DNA from: Arthrobacter sp. FW306-07-I | Lineage (GTDB): Bacteria; Actinomycetota; Actinomycetes; Actinomycetales; Micrococcaceae | DNA length: 64,000 nucleotides | Reading direction: 5' to 3' | Assembly: GCF_021800405.1 (NCBI RefSeq) | Contig: NZ_CP084550.1 | Coordinates: 1,922,001-1,986,000 of the forward strand | In this document: one piece after another, positions 1 to 9,538 of the stretch | How positions within the stretch are numbered: the stretch's first letter is position 1 | How the letters are laid out: each line of letters begins with the position of its first letter | Notes under the pieces: generated by a model | Database searches by the model: none | Seen by the model: only the letters and a program-made list of their open reading frames with translations | Told to the model about the DNA's origin: nothing | Position numbers and translations under genes: made by a program

Positions 1-393
1 GGCAAGTTTTGACAGCCCGATCAACCGGCTGCCCGGGAGGTACCCGATATGGGCGACTCCCCGGAACGGCAACAAATGGTGCTCACACAGCGAATGAAAG
101 GGGATGTCTCTCAAGATCACCAGCTCCGTGTATCCGTCGCTGTTCGGAAACGTGGTCCACGAGGTTGGACGGGGTGTGAGCAACTCGTCAAACGCCTGGG
201 CAACCCGACGAGGAGTGTCCGCGAGATGCGGATCGGAAAGGTCTCTGCCCAGGGCGACCAGCAAATCCGCGACGGCCGCGCGGACCCCTTCCAGGTCGAC
301 TCCGGCAGGGGCGCGCTGGTCGAGGGCCAGCCGGTCAAGGTCACCAACTGCCGCGGAATACGAATCCTGCCGTGTGGAGTACTCAGATAACAT
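1..393 (-). CDS. folE: GTP cyclohydrolase I, N-terminal part (runs off left edge)
   Basis: Converts GTP to 7,8-dihydroneopterin triphosphate, the first step of folate/pterin synthesis, in the cytoplasm. Only the first 131 codons are in the window. Read on the minus strand from the ATG at 391-393, the protein shows the family signature [12 protein letters not shown], which holds the zinc-binding Cys and His, followed by [12 protein letters not shown]. The N-terminal region matches the usual helical extension. It is divergent from the winged-helix gene at 467, and the 73-bp gap holds an inverted repeat. The true gene continues left of base 1. A FolE assignment is safe; whether this is the only or an auxiliary copy cannot be seen. 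Confidence 0.9.
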   Translation of the reverse strand, partial: MLSEYSTRQDSYSAAVGDLDRLALDQRAPAGVDLEGVRAAVADLLVALGRDLSDPHLADTPRRVAQAFDELLTPRPTSWTTFPNSDGYTELVILRDIPFHSLCEHHLLPFRGVAHIGYLPGSRLIGLSKLA

Positions 394-401
394 GGCACCC
401 T

Positions 402-438
402 CTCTAAAGTCGGCTACCTTGAATTTAGAGCGTATAAT
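402..438. promoter_or_regulatory. Inverted repeat and -10-like box between folE and regulator
   Basis: CTCTAAA at 402-408 is repeated inverted as TTTAGAG at 424-430, with 15 bases between. TATAAT at 433-438 follows and would be a good -10 for the plus-strand regulator; no clear -35 is seen at 17 bp. The position between divergent genes suggests an operator for the adjacent regulator. This is inference from position and symmetry only. Confidence 0.45.
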
Positions 439-466
439 TATTTCCGTCAAGCTCTTCCGGAGGTGA

Positions 467-1144
467 TTGAATTTCCGTATGAATACCTCGCAAATTAACA
501 TCCGGAATCCGGACGTGGGATCTCTGGCCGATCCCGTGCGGCGCAATCTGTACCAGGCATTGATACGCAGCCCGGTCCCGCTCACGCGCGACCAGCTCGT
601 AAAAATGTTGAATCTCGCGCCAAGTACCGCTTCCTTCCATCTGGAGAAGCTGGTCAAAGACGGTTTCCTCAAAACGGAAAGCAAGAAGCTCGGATCCAGA
701 ACCGGGCCCGGCTCCGGGCGACCCAGCAAGCTCTACAGCCCGGCACTGGACGAAGTTCAGCTGTCGGTCCCGGCACGTGAATACGAACTGGCCGGCCGCC
801 TGCTGGCCTCGGCAATCGAAACCTCCGTCGAAACCGGGGAGCCGGTGGAGAAGTCCGTTATTTCCGCCGCCTACGCTGAAGGCCTTCGGCGTGGCATGGC
901 TGCCGGAGATCTTGAAAAGGCTCTCAGCGACAACGGGTATGAACCAGAGAGCGACGGGGAAGGGCTGGTCTTGTGTAATTGCCCGTTCCGCCGTTTGGCC
1001 AGTGACCATACCCGGCTTGTCTGCGGGCTCAGCGCCGCCCTCCTCGAGGGTGCACTCGATGGCTCTGGCGACCAGAAGCACCGCGTCGCTCCCGCTCCCG
1101 ACGGCTCGGCATGCTGCGCCCGGCTCACAACCTCGACGGAATAA
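467..1144 (+). CDS. Winged-helix regulator with Cys-rich C-terminal domain
   Basis: Probable DNA-binding repressor or sensor of about 221-225 residues. An ArsR/DeoR-like winged helix covers roughly residues 18-75, followed by a basic Gly-rich linker and a C-terminal domain with CNCPF, VCG and CCARL. That Cys arrangement is typical of SufR-like and related actinobacterial regulators that bind an Fe-S cluster or metal; ligand identity is inference. The start is uncertain: GGAGG at 459-463 is 3 nt from the TTG at 467 and 15 nt from the in-frame ATG at 479. It is divergent from folE, so it may control folE or itself. Confidence 0.75.
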   Translation: MNFRMNTSQINIRNPDVGSLADPVRRNLYQALIRSPVPLTRDQLVKMLNLAPSTASFHLEKLVKDGFLKTESKKLGSRTGPGSGRPSKLYSPALDEVQLSVPAREYELAGRLLASAIETSVETGEPVEKSVISAAYAEGLRRGMAAGDLEKALSDNGYEPESDGEGLVLCNCPFRRLASDHTRLVCGLSAALLEGALDGSGDQKHRVAPAPDGSACCARLTTSTE

Positions 1145-1301
1145 TTAACTCCGCACAGCTGGCGGGAAGTGACCATCCGCAGGCCCCGTGTATGACGAGG
1201 CCGGCTGCTCTTTGCCTGAGCATGGTCACCCGCGGAAGGCCGCCGTTGGATGATTGCCGCAAATTCTGGCCAAACGTGCGTTCGGAGTCAACAATGGCTC
1301 A

Positions 1302-1715
1302 ATGGGATATCCGGCCAAACCTGCCTCGTCCGTTCTCTACGTGTCCGAACTCGACCGGTCAGTGGCCTTTTACCGCGACCTGTTTGGATGCGAAGTAACC
1401 CTCCGCTCTGCGGAGGCCGCCCTTCTCCTGGCCGCTGAGGGGTTTCAGCTGTACATCATCGAACGCGGAAAACGTGCTCAGCGCCACCCCAGCGGCCTGG
1501 GATACCACCTGCTCATGTGGGCAACGGACAACCTCCAAGACCTGAAAGCGTTAACGCAATCACTGCAGGAGACCGGGGGATACGTCAACACCCACACTGC
1601 CGGCGATGTTACGTTTGTCGAAGGACGCGACCCGGACGGCCTGCGCGTCGTCATCGCCCACCCCGACCCCGCCCAACAACCACGCTCGGTCTTCGACAGC
1701 CATCTATTCGCGTAG
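1302..1715 (+). CDS. VOC-superfamily (glyoxalase/bleomycin-resistance fold) protein
   Basis: About 137 residues with one vicinal-oxygen-chelate module pair: SSVLYVSELDRSVAFYRDLF at the start and DPDGLRVVIAHP near the end, as in glyoxalase, fosfomycin- and bleomycin-resistance proteins and ring-cleavage dioxygenases. Substrate is not predictable. I chose the ATG at 1302 because the fold begins right after it; an upstream in-frame TTG at 1254 would add 16 residues without domain support. It is downstream of the Cys-rich regulator on the same strand but 157 bp away, so co-transcription is possible, not shown. Confidence 0.75.
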   Translation: MGYPAKPASSVLYVSELDRSVAFYRDLFGCEVTLRSAEAALLLAAEGFQLYIIERGKRAQRHPSGLGYHLLMWATDNLQDLKALTQSLQETGGYVNTHTAGDVTFVEGRDPDGLRVVIAHPDPAQQPRSVFDSHLFA

Positions 1716-1770
1716 AGCCTAAGGGCAACGCTGGACTGTAGGCCTTTGTCGATAAAAATGCCATGATGGG

Positions 1771-2004
1771 GTGATGGTAGCCGTGGACCCCGTTTCACAA
1801 GCCCAGGCCAATCTTAAAGAGGCTGAAAAACAGTTCAAGCATGCGCAGGAACAGTTCAAGCGCGGCGACATCCCGAAGGAGCGGCTCGATGAACTTGATC
1901 GGCTGCGCACTGTTGCTGCAGATGACCTGCGCCGCACAGTGAAAGTGTTCGGATTGCCAATACCGGATGAGGCACGATGGAGTGGGAATTTCAGGCCCGG
2001 CTAA
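1771..2004 (+). CDS. Small charged protein of unknown function
   Basis: 77 residues (75 or 76 from the ATG at 1774 or later starts). Residues 10-55 are a highly charged heptad-like helix rich in Glu, Lys and Arg, ending in VFGLPIPDEARW. I do not recognise a family. The third codon positions are GC-biased, which supports translation. The 313 bases after it (2005-2317) show no gene or element I can identify. Confidence 0.45.
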   Translation: MMVAVDPVSQAQANLKEAEKQFKHAQEQFKRGDIPKERLDELDRLRTVAADDLRRTVKVFGLPIPDEARWSGNFRPG

Positions 2005-2317
2005 ACACCGTCAGGGGATACGCAGAGTCCTAGCCCGCCTCACTCCTGTTCGCGGAACGCCATGCCCACCGCGTCGCGACAATCGCTTCCTATGTCGCGC
2101 AGTGAATCGGCAATACGGTGCGACATAGCTATATCGGACACGTGCAGGCCATACTCCATGCAGGAATCCGAAGACCCTTTAAGATCGACAGGCTGCCGGC
2201 CATCCGGATACACTGCGGCAGTTACGAGCCAACCCTAGTCCGACCCCTCCCCCCTTTACCGACGCGCACCCCTGTTAGCGTGTAAACCGCTCTCTCGCTT
2301 GAACCCTGCCCGGCAGC

Positions 2318-2674
2318 GTGACCAACGCGGGACTGGCATCCCGAATACTGATGAAGAGACCACCTCTTCGCGGTAGTCAGGAACGACGGCCGAGAGCGCT
2401 CAGCAAAGGAGAGGCACACCTGGACCGATGGTGCAACGCGGTGGCCCCATCAGATGAGCTGCGCAGGTGGTACGGCCATGACCCTCGGCGTTTTGAGGAG
2501 TTCAGCCAGCGGTACCTGGCCGAACTCCAAACATCCGAAGCTGCTGATGCCCTTAAACACCTCCAGGGATTGGCCGACCACGGCCCGCTAACCCTGCTGA
2601 CGGCGACAAAGGAACCCGGCATCAGCGAAGCCGCCGTGCTCTGCGCCCTCATCGCCGGAGACCTGCAGCCCTGA
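2318..2674 (+). pseudogene. DUF488 protein with degraded N-terminus
   Basis: The C-terminal two thirds fit the DUF488 family well: LDRW, APSDELRRWYGHDPRRFEEF, RYLAEL and LTATKEPGISEAAVL. The expected N-terminal block with the RVLVDRLWPRG motif is not intact; the DNA at about 2350-2400 reads GSQERRPRALSK, as if bases had been lost inside the motif. Intact relatives are about 115-125 residues, so length alone does not reveal the damage. It is either a divergent or a non-functional copy. Function of the family is unknown. Confidence 0.55.
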
Positions 2675-2729
2675 CCCTCAGCCTCGACAGGGACCGGGCC
2701 TACCCTGCCCCCTGTTTGGAGCGTATTCC

Positions 2730-2784
2730 TTGACTTCCCCCAGGAACGCTCCTATGGTCAAATTACTAACATTTGAAATGTTAG
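2730..2784 (+). promoter_or_regulatory. Promoter with palindromic operator before DUF3040 gene
   Basis: TTGACT at 2730-2735 and TATGGT at 2753-2758 are 17 bp apart, a good sigma70-type spacing. Starting 8 bp after the -10 is a perfect 19-bp palindrome, CTAACATTTGAAATGTTAG, at 2766-2784. It sits where transcription would begin, the usual place for a repressor site. The regulator is not evident in the window. Confidence 0.55.
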
Positions 2785-2872
2785 ATTTAGAATCCTCCGG
2801 CAGCGGAGAGCTACTCGGAGGCTCCAACTGCAAGCCCTGAAACGGCAGCAGCGGTATCACGGGAGGTTTCAG

Positions 2873-3181
2873 ATGCCGTTGTCAGATAAAGAGCAGAAAC
2901 TCCTGGACGAGCTGGAACTGGACCTGGTGACCAAGGACCCGCATCTGGCCAAGGAACTATCCACCGGTCTGATCGAAAGCCGGTTCGGGGCCACGTCATA
3001 CTTCGCTACAATGGCGTGCCTGATCGGCGTGGTCCTGCTCATCGCAGGCATCGCCTCCCAAACCACGGCGGTCGGTGTCATCGGCTTCCTATTAATGGGA
3101 GTTGGCTCCTATTTTCTTCTGGGAGACAGCTACGCCGGCCTCCTCATCCAACCCAAGCCAACAAAGCGGCCTTCCCCTTAA
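2873..3181 (+). CDS. DUF3040 family membrane protein
   Basis: 102 residues: a conserved cytoplasmic N-terminus (MPLSDKEQKLLDELELDL) followed by two transmembrane helices at about residues 42-63 and 66-84, the standard DUF3040 layout of actinobacteria. Role unknown. GGGAGG lies 7 nt before the ATG. It is monocistronic: its own promoter and palindrome lie upstream and a hairpin overlaps its stop codon. Confidence 0.85.
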   Translation: MPLSDKEQKLLDELELDLVTKDPHLAKELSTGLIESRFGATSYFATMACLIGVVLLIAGIASQTTAVGVIGFLLMGVGSYFLLGDSYAGLLIQPKPTKRPSP

Positions 3182-3209
3182 CCCTGCTGTCAGCAGGGTT
3201 AAGGGGAAG
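3171..3209. terminator. Perfect 39-bp palindromic hairpin over the stop codon
   Basis: 19-bp arms starting CTTCCCCTTAACC are exactly repeated inverted around a single central base. The TAA stop of the DUF3040 gene is inside the left arm. There is no T-tract, so it could be a weak intrinsic terminator, an RNA-stabilising hairpin, or both. Confidence 0.6.
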
Positions 3210-3373
3210 CAAGCGGAATGGCCGTAAAAGCGATGACTGAACGTACCAGCGATAACAGTCCTTATCGCCCCACCATCGAAGCTCAGGCCTGGGGCGCGAC
3301 ATTTTCCTCGGAAATGACCGGCACGTTTCCAGGCTCAAGTTTCTATCAATATCAGTGCTAGAAGGAGATCATC

Positions 3374-3847
3374 ATGGTTGCCCACTCAATTCCTACCCCC
3401 AGCGATAATTGGATCAACCGCGTTCTGCAGCGTTCCCGGGTTGAGCCGGCTTATGGAGCATTTGTGACGCTCTTGATCGGATTCGTCGTCCTGCCCATTG
3501 TCTTCGGTCTGGACAAGTTCACGAACGTCCTCGCTAACTGGGAGGGGTACCTGGCTCCCTGGCTTGTCAATTTGCTGCCATTCAGCGCGCACACGGCAAT
3601 GCTCATCGTAGGTATTGTCGAGATCGTTGCCGGAATCATGGTTGCCATCAAGCCACGATACGCAGCTTATGTGGTGGCACTCTGGCTCGCTGGCATCATC
3701 ATCAATCTGCTGACGTATTCTGGTTTTTACGACATTGCCCTCCGCGACTTTGGGCTCCTTGTCGCGGCGCTCGCGCTGGCGCAGCTGGCGCGCAGCTATG
3801 ATCCCAGGCGCAGCAACAAGGCTAATGCTGAGGACCGTCTGCGATAA
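3374..3847 (+). CDS. DoxX-like four-helix membrane protein
   Basis: 157 residues with four predicted transmembrane helices at about 28-48, 70-92, 98-117 and 120-140, and short polar ends. The general shape and the PW..(N/L)LLPF loop resemble DoxX/DUF417-type integral membrane proteins; function is not known. AAGGAG is correctly spaced before the ATG. It stands alone between the DUF3040 hairpin and the debranching-type gene. Confidence 0.55.
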   Translation: MVAHSIPTPSDNWINRVLQRSRVEPAYGAFVTLLIGFVVLPIVFGLDKFTNVLANWEGYLAPWLVNLLPFSAHTAMLIVGIVEIVAGIMVAIKPRYAAYVVALWLAGIIINLLTYSGFYDIALRDFGLLVAALALAQLARSYDPRRSNKANAEDRLR

Positions 3848-4017
3848 CAAAAGGTCCTCGAAGTTTCGTGGGGGCGCTTCCAGGCTTGGAGCTTTGGCGG
3901 ACAGTCGCACTGTCCGGGCGACTGGTCCGGGGAAAGATCCTTCACCCTGGAGAACAGAAGCTGAAATACCAATACCGACACGTGCGTTAAGAGACAGTTC
4001 CGGGAAAGAAGCCGACA

Positions 4018-6188
4018 GTGGTCGACGGGCAGGTCGAGAGTAGCTTCGGGACCATAGGTCCCGAAGCTCTTACCGTGATTCAGGGGACATCATTCTGCGT
4101 ATCATCCCCCAGTGGAGACGTCTCCAGGACACTGCCTCACGGAGTGTTCTTCGAGGACACACGTTTTATCAGTGACTGGATACTGAAAGTGGAGGGATCG
4201 CCGGTTGAAGCTTTGTCGTCCTCCACGCCTGAGCCCTTCCACGCCGTTTTTGTTGGACGTTCCAAAAGGAACGGACAACAATCTGACACCTCGCTGCTTA
4301 TTGATCGGGAACGAAAAATAGTTGGGACTGGACTTACCGAGGTCGTCACTGTACACAACTACTCCCAGAGGCCGTTTAGATGTCATCTGGAGTTACTCGT
4401 CGATACCGACTTTGCCAGTTTGTTCGAAGTGAAGGAAGGCAAGACAGTCCCGCGGGGCCATTGTTTGAGAAGGATGACGGAGGACGGCTTGGTGCTGGAG
4501 TCAGAGAGGGAACACCACGTCCAACGCGTCACCGTCGCCTTTCCCGGAGCTCGTGTCGAGGGGGAAGGACTCGTCCTGGAAACTCTCATCGCCCCCACGG
4601 GCAGTGGTCCGGCACAATCTCGGCAACGCCCTTCTTGACGGGTGGAACGGGGCAGGCAAGGACCGCATCGGGTGAACCCGCCGCGTATGCATTTCGTCGT
4701 GTTATGGAATGGCGCAAATCGATGCCCACAGCGAATCTGCGGAATGAGGCAGTAGAAAGGGTAATTAGACGAAGCCAGGAAGATCTAGGATCCCTCAGAA
4801 TTTTCAATCCCCATGACCCAGGTCGTGTTGTGGTGGCCGCAGGCGCTCCATGGTTTATGGCCTTGTTTGGAAGAGACAGTCTGCTCGCCTCGTTCATGTC
4901 CTTGCTCCTGGACCCTTCCCTGGCAAAGGGCACCCTCCTGACGCTGGCCGACCATCAGGGGAGGAAGGTGGATCCTGAGTCGGAAGAAGAGCCCGGCAGA
5001 ATCCTTCATGAAGTCCGTCTTGGAGCCGAGACTGGCCTCGCTTTGGGTGGGCGCGGTGTCTATTACGGCACGGTAGATGCTACTCCGCTCTTCGTCATCG
5101 TCCTGGCTGAACTGAGCCGATGGGGTCTCGACGATGAGGCAATGCGTCAACTACTTCCCGCCGCAGATAAGGCCCTGCAATGGGTCGAGCAATACGGGGA
5201 CCAGGACGGTGACGGCTTCGTCGAATACCAGCGAAAGACGGAAAAAGGCCTGCGTAACCAGGGTTGGAAAGACTCCGGTGACGGAATTAATTTCGCTGAT
5301 GGAACCCTGGCGGAACCTCCGATCGCCCTATGCGAAGTTCAAGGATACGTCTATGCTGCCTATATTGGCCGCGCAATCCTGGCAAGGGCCGCTGGCGATT
5401 CACAAACTGCCGATGCCTGCATAGCCAAGGCCCTTGCCCTAAAACAAGCGTTCAACAAACAGTTCTGGCTAGCGGACCGCGGCTACTTCGCGATTGCCCT
5501 CGACAAGGACAAAAAACCCGTCGACGCTTTGGCTTCCAACATGGCCCATTGCCTATGGACCGGCATTATCGATGATGACAAAACAGCCCAAGTGGCAGAA
5601 CACCTCATGTCCCCTGACATGTTTACCGGCTGGGGGATAAGGACGCTCGCGCGAACCATGGGCGCCTATAACCCTGCCAGCTACCACAACGGCTCAGTGT
5701 GGCCTCACGATAACGCGATCGCCGTCGCCGGCCTGATGCGGCACGGTTTCGTGAAAGAAGCCCAAAAACTTGCGTACTCATTACTTGAGGCCGCTGACCA
5801 CTTCAGTGGCCGGCTTCCGGAACTCTTTTGCGGCCTGGACCGCTCAAAGTACCCTGCCCCTGTCCCGTATCCAGCAGCCTGTTCCCCGCAGGCCTGGGCA
5901 TCAGCAGCACCTATTCAGCTGATCAGGACAATCCTCCGTTTCGACCCCGGGCTTCCGTGGGGCGAAGTATGGCTCTCACCTACCCTGCCTTCACCAGGCA
6001 CATATTTCCACATCGAGAACGTGCCATTCTCGGGAAGAGGACGGCTTTCGATCCACATCGACGGAGGATCCGTCGAAGTTCATGGGTTGCCGCAAGAGAT
6101 AAGGTTGCGCCGTGAACCGCGGCCTCCACTGAGTGAGCTGCTCAACCTTGGCAAGCCGGCGGTGAATGTGCAGGAAGCATCGATGTAG
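4018..6188 (+). pseudogene. Glycogen-debranching-type amylo-alpha-1,6-glucosidase, frameshifted
   Basis: The first frame (4018 to about 4591) encodes the N-terminal sandwich domain seen in bacterial glycogen-debranching proteins (GVFFEDTRFISDW, VGTGLTEVVTVHNYS). The rest continues in another frame: RRSQEDLGSLRIF, WFMALFGRDSLLASFMSLLL, GWKDSGDGI and YHNGSVWPHDNAI, an (alpha/alpha)6 GDE-C catalytic domain. One extra C in the run at 4592-4596 would join them as a protein of about 724 residues. It would trim alpha-1,6-branched glucans. A real mutation and a homopolymer consensus error are both possible. Start taken at the GTG at 4018. Confidence 0.8.
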
Positions 6189-6800
6189 ATGTGTTCTTAT
6201 TCATTTCGGCGGCCCCCAGAGGCCTTCCATAACCCGCAAACACCCTCACTGTGCTCGCCACTAAACTCAGCCGGTAACCACAGGAAATCCTCAGGTGGCA
6301 GAGCCCTCTGGAGCACGTGTCCAGATTGGCCTCATGTTCGGCGCAACTATTGGAGTGTCTTGCATGGACGACCGAAGTGCTCTCAAGTAGAGCGCTCGAA
6401 CGGGCCCGCTGCTCTAGGGGGTGTGCCGTTGCGTGGACAGGCATGTTCAAGAGCTCACCCGATGCATCAAACGCGACGCGTAGGACTGAGACTCACGGGG
6501 CGGCGGGGCGGGAGCTCTTCCGCGGCAAGACAGCTTGGCGGACTTCGCGAAAAAAGCAGCACCTCGTAATTCAAACCCTCGTTATCGAGCCAAATTTGGC
6601 GGTGCTGGCCATAGTCGCGCGAGAATGCGACAACCACGCAACTCGCGTAAAACTCTGAAAATAGCTGCGGCGCGTAAGCCCCTTCAGGCGTTGCCGTCGG
6701 CGGCCCCCGTCCCACGGAAGCAGATTTTCCCGCAGGCTGGCGAAAAAAATATAAATGGGTATGGTATGGAGTAACGCAATCAAAGGAAGGCGTGATTCCG
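6189..6800. other. 612-bp region without a recognised gene
   Basis: Several short open frames overlap here, but none shows a family signature or a ribosome-binding site. One plus-strand frame (6535-6774) is Arg/Lys-rich and could be chance. An AT-rich stretch at about 6745-6770 could supply the promoter for the 44-residue gene that follows. Confidence 0.4.
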
Positions 6801-6935
6801 ATGTCCGGAAAGTCTCCCAAGAGCAGTGCCGCTAAAAAAGCAGGCAAATCCATTCTGGAAAAACGGGCTGAAAAAAGAGCCAAACATGAAAACAGCGAAC
6901 TCAATTTTGTAAAACCGCGCAAAAACCAGCGCTGA
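6801..6935 (+). CDS. 44-residue Lys/Arg-rich protein
   Basis: The ATG at 6801, preceded by AAGGAAGG at 6783-6790, opens a frame of 44 codons ending at 6935. The protein starts MSGKSPKSSAAKKAGKS and is strongly basic throughout with no hydrophobic segment. It could be a nucleic-acid-binding or ribosome-associated peptide, but that is a guess from charge only. Good ribosome-binding site and coding-like third positions support it. Confidence 0.55.
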   Translation: MSGKSPKSSAAKKAGKSILEKRAEKRAKHENSELNFVKPRKNQR

Positions 6936-7021
6936 CACGCCAGCGGGCGGCCAGCTCCGGGACTTCTAGCCCGCGGCGGCCGCCCGCTCCACACCTGGGA
7001 CCAGATTTCAAGGACTTGACC

Positions 7022-7369
7022 ATGCATACCCCCTGCAACGCCCTCGTTGTCCCGGCCCGCCTCGCCCACCCGGTGCACGTCAAAGCTGTTGAGCTGGACG
7101 TGGCAGCACTTCAACGGGTGGCTAATGGGGACATCGGCATCATCGCGGGCGTGGATTGGCACGTCTACCTGGACAGTGAAGGGAACCGGGTCGCCGCCCC
7201 GAACCTGCGCGCCGAAGTACTCATCCGCGAAGCTGGCATCAAGGTGGAGGAAACCCTCCGCGGCGCAGCCCTGTTCCTAGGCCGCGGAAGTGACGGGGAA
7301 GAGGCCGACGCGCCCCGCCACCTGATCAGGCTTGCGGAGCAACTGTTCGACCTGCCACTCGCCGCCTAA
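7022..7369 (+). CDS. DUF3846-like protein
   Basis: 115 residues from the ATG at 7022 (an in-frame TTG at 7016 is also possible). It opens ALVVPARLAHPVHVKAVELD and continues with a DWHVYLDSEGN block, then an Ala/Leu-rich C-terminal helix, the pattern of DUF3846 domains common in actinobacterial accessory DNA. Function unknown. It stands alone. Confidence 0.55.
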   Translation: MHTPCNALVVPARLAHPVHVKAVELDVAALQRVANGDIGIIAGVDWHVYLDSEGNRVAAPNLRAEVLIREAGIKVEETLRGAALFLGRGSDGEEADAPRHLIRLAEQLFDLPLAA

Positions 7370-7924
7370 TGTAAGTCGCATACGGAGGTGCCATGGAGGA
7401 CCTGCCTAGGGCTACAGACGGCGGGGCGACTCCAGCCGTCGTGCCCTTGCTTATATAAGTCCTAACTAGGGCAAGGACCTGCTGGTCCTCCGCTGCGACC
7501 CTGCGCCTGAACATTAACACGTGTTCGGCTTGATTAAGGTGAAGGATTGCTGGCCTCGCGCGTAACGGCCCCCTCATCTTGTCGCAAGTGGCGAAACTGA
7601 CGAAACCCGGCCAATATCGGTTTGCCGGAGTCCGTCCTGCTCGGTGAACCTTGAACTCGATTGGGCGCGGGGCCAACGGAACATCGGTCTCTGCCGTCGC
7701 TTGAGGCTGAGCAGGGCCGCTCGGTTGCCTCCGCTTGTGCTGCTGAGACTTTGGGCGGGAAGCTTGCAAAGCCGACACCATCGATGCCGTCGGATTACGG
7801 TTTGGTCCTTCTCGGGCAAGGTGGACATCAAGGGCAAAGGCACGACGGAGTTGGCGAGGTCGGCGGTTTCGGGGGTGGCCGGGGTGTTTTCGGCCACGCA
7901 GGCCTGGGCATAGGCTTCCGGGTC

Positions 7925-8515
7925 CTGGCCCAGTTCGTTGGGCTTTTGGAAGAGTCCCCCGCCGAGGGCGGTGGCGGCGATGATGGCTTCCATTTCGGTG
8001 TAGCCGAAGAGCTTCACGAAGTGGTCCAGGTCGCGGGCGTAGGTGCCGCAGGGTGTCCAGGCGAAGCCGTAGTCTCCGCCGGGGAGCACGCGGATTCCGC
8101 GGCGGCGCATCTCTTGCATTGCTTTGACGGCGATGTCGAGTTCGCGGGCGTAGCCGGCCTGTTCGGCCGCCTCGTGGGAGTAGCCGAAGGCTTCGGCGTC
8201 GTTGAGGGTTGCGACCAGCCAGTTGATGGCGGGGGCGACGAAGACGCGGTCTTTGGCGGCCTCGAGGAGGTCCATGCCTTCCTCATCGATGTAGGAGGCG
8301 TGGTAGATCATGTCGACGCCGGTTTTCAGGGAGATGAGTACGGAGTCGCGGCTGCGGGCGTGGGTGCAGACGCGCACGTGCCGGCGGTGCGCTTCATCGA
8401 CGGCGACCTGGAGTTCATCTTCGGTGATGTAGGTGTCGGTGGCTGCCTTGGTGCCGGTTATTTCCTCGCCGGAGATGCTGAGTTTGATCTGGTCCACGCC
8501 CAGGCCGATGGTTGC
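7925..8515 (-). pseudogene. Amidohydrolase, middle segment in inverted orientation
   Basis: Read on the minus strand, 8515 to 7925 encodes the core of an imidazolonepropionase-like metal-dependent amidohydrolase: GLGVDQIKLSISGEEI, HRRHVRVCTHARS, GVDMIYHASYIDEEGMDLL, GGDYGFAWTPCGT and KPNELG. The continuation PGFYADMILVDGNPLEDI lies on the other strand directly to the right. The gene was therefore split by an inversion, and the true N-terminus is missing. Beyond 7925 the frame runs on to 7574 without family similarity. Confidence 0.75.
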
Positions 8516-8520
8516 CCGGA

Positions 8521-8703
8521 CCCCGGCAAGGTCCTCCCCGGCTTCTACGCCGACATGATCCTCGTCGACGGCAACCCACTCGAAGACATCACCATCCTGC
8601 AGGACATCAACAAGATCACCGCCGTGATGAAAAACGGCGAATTCCACCGCGAACCGGCCAACGGCCAGGAAATCGCCACCACCGCAGGGGACCTCGTACC
8701 CGG
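8521..8703 (+). pseudogene. Amidohydrolase, C-terminal remnant
   Basis: The plus strand encodes the last ~60 residues of the same amidohydrolase family (KVLPGFYADMILVDG, then NPLEDITILQDINK), ending around GEFHREPANG. It joins the inverted piece at about 8516-8520, where GGTCCTGGCC near 7921 and GGCAAGGTCC near 8524 form an imperfect inverted repeat that could have mediated the event. The frame continues without a stop into the permease remnant. Confidence 0.7.
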
Positions 8704-9538
8704 CTACGTAGCAAACCTTTCGATCGGTGGCCTGTTTGTTGCGGGCATTTTGCCAGCGGCTGTCATCGGCATAGCGCTGCTGGTTGTCGCTGTCATCACG
8801 GCACCGCGCCTGGGTCAACAAGCATCAAAAATCGGCGCCGCGGCGCTTGTACCGCGACGAAACGCTTCGCAGGTTTTGAAGTTGGTGGGCGGGGCATCAA
8901 CCGCCTTGGTGATGATTGTTATCATTTTTGGTGGCATCTTGGGGGGAATCGCCACCCCAACTGAGGTCGCAGCATTCGCGGTGGTTTACGCCTTCGTGGT
9001 CGGTGGCCTCATTTTTCGGGAAATGAAACTGGGGATGACAGCCTCGTTTCTTGTACGCTCGGCATCGTTGTCCGGCATGATCTTATTCATCGTCGCAGCT
9101 GCCCAGGCTGTCACCTACGTACTGACGGCCCAGCAGGTCCCACAGGCGATGGCGCAGTCCCTCGTCGGCCTGGCACATGCCCAAGGAACGTGGTTGTTCC
9201 TCTTAGTCTGCACGGTGATGTTGATCGTGATGGGCTCGGTTTCGGAGGGGGCCCCGGCCTTGATCATCTTTGGTCCCTTGCTGCTGCCGATTGCTGTACA
9301 GCTGGGCGTCAACGAGCTTCAATTTGGGATCCTGCTTATTCTGGCCATGGGTCTTGGACTATTCTCGCCGCCATTGGGCGTTGGCCTTTACACAGCATGT
9401 GCCATTGGTGGAGTGCCGATGGAAAAGGTCGCCCGCCCGATGCTGAAGTATCTCGCTGCAATTGTCGTCGTACTTATCGGGATCATTTTCATTCCCTGGC
9501 TCACTCAGGCACTGCCTCATGCTTTAGGGCTGGGATGA
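8704..9538 (+). pseudogene. TRAP transporter large permease (DctM-like), N-terminally truncated
   Basis: About 278 residues, all membrane helices, matching the second part of a DctM/SiaM large permease: GLFVAGILPAAVIG, GGIATPTEVAAFAVVYA, FSPPLGVGLYTACAIGG and a C-terminal IIFIPWL. Family members are about 430 residues, so roughly the first 140 are gone and the remnant is fused in frame to the amidohydrolase tail. It would have imported a carboxylate or sugar acid with a missing DctP/DctQ pair. Its stop codon overlaps the LacI start. Confidence 0.75.

Noticed and set aside
6535-6774. Arg/Lys-rich 79-codon frame as a gene
   Set aside because: No ribosome-binding site, no family, and overlapping frames of equal quality.
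7661-9538. 625-codon plus-strand frame as one protein
   Set aside because: Its first ~285 codons are the antisense of the inverted amidohydrolase core; only the part from about 8521 has family similarity.
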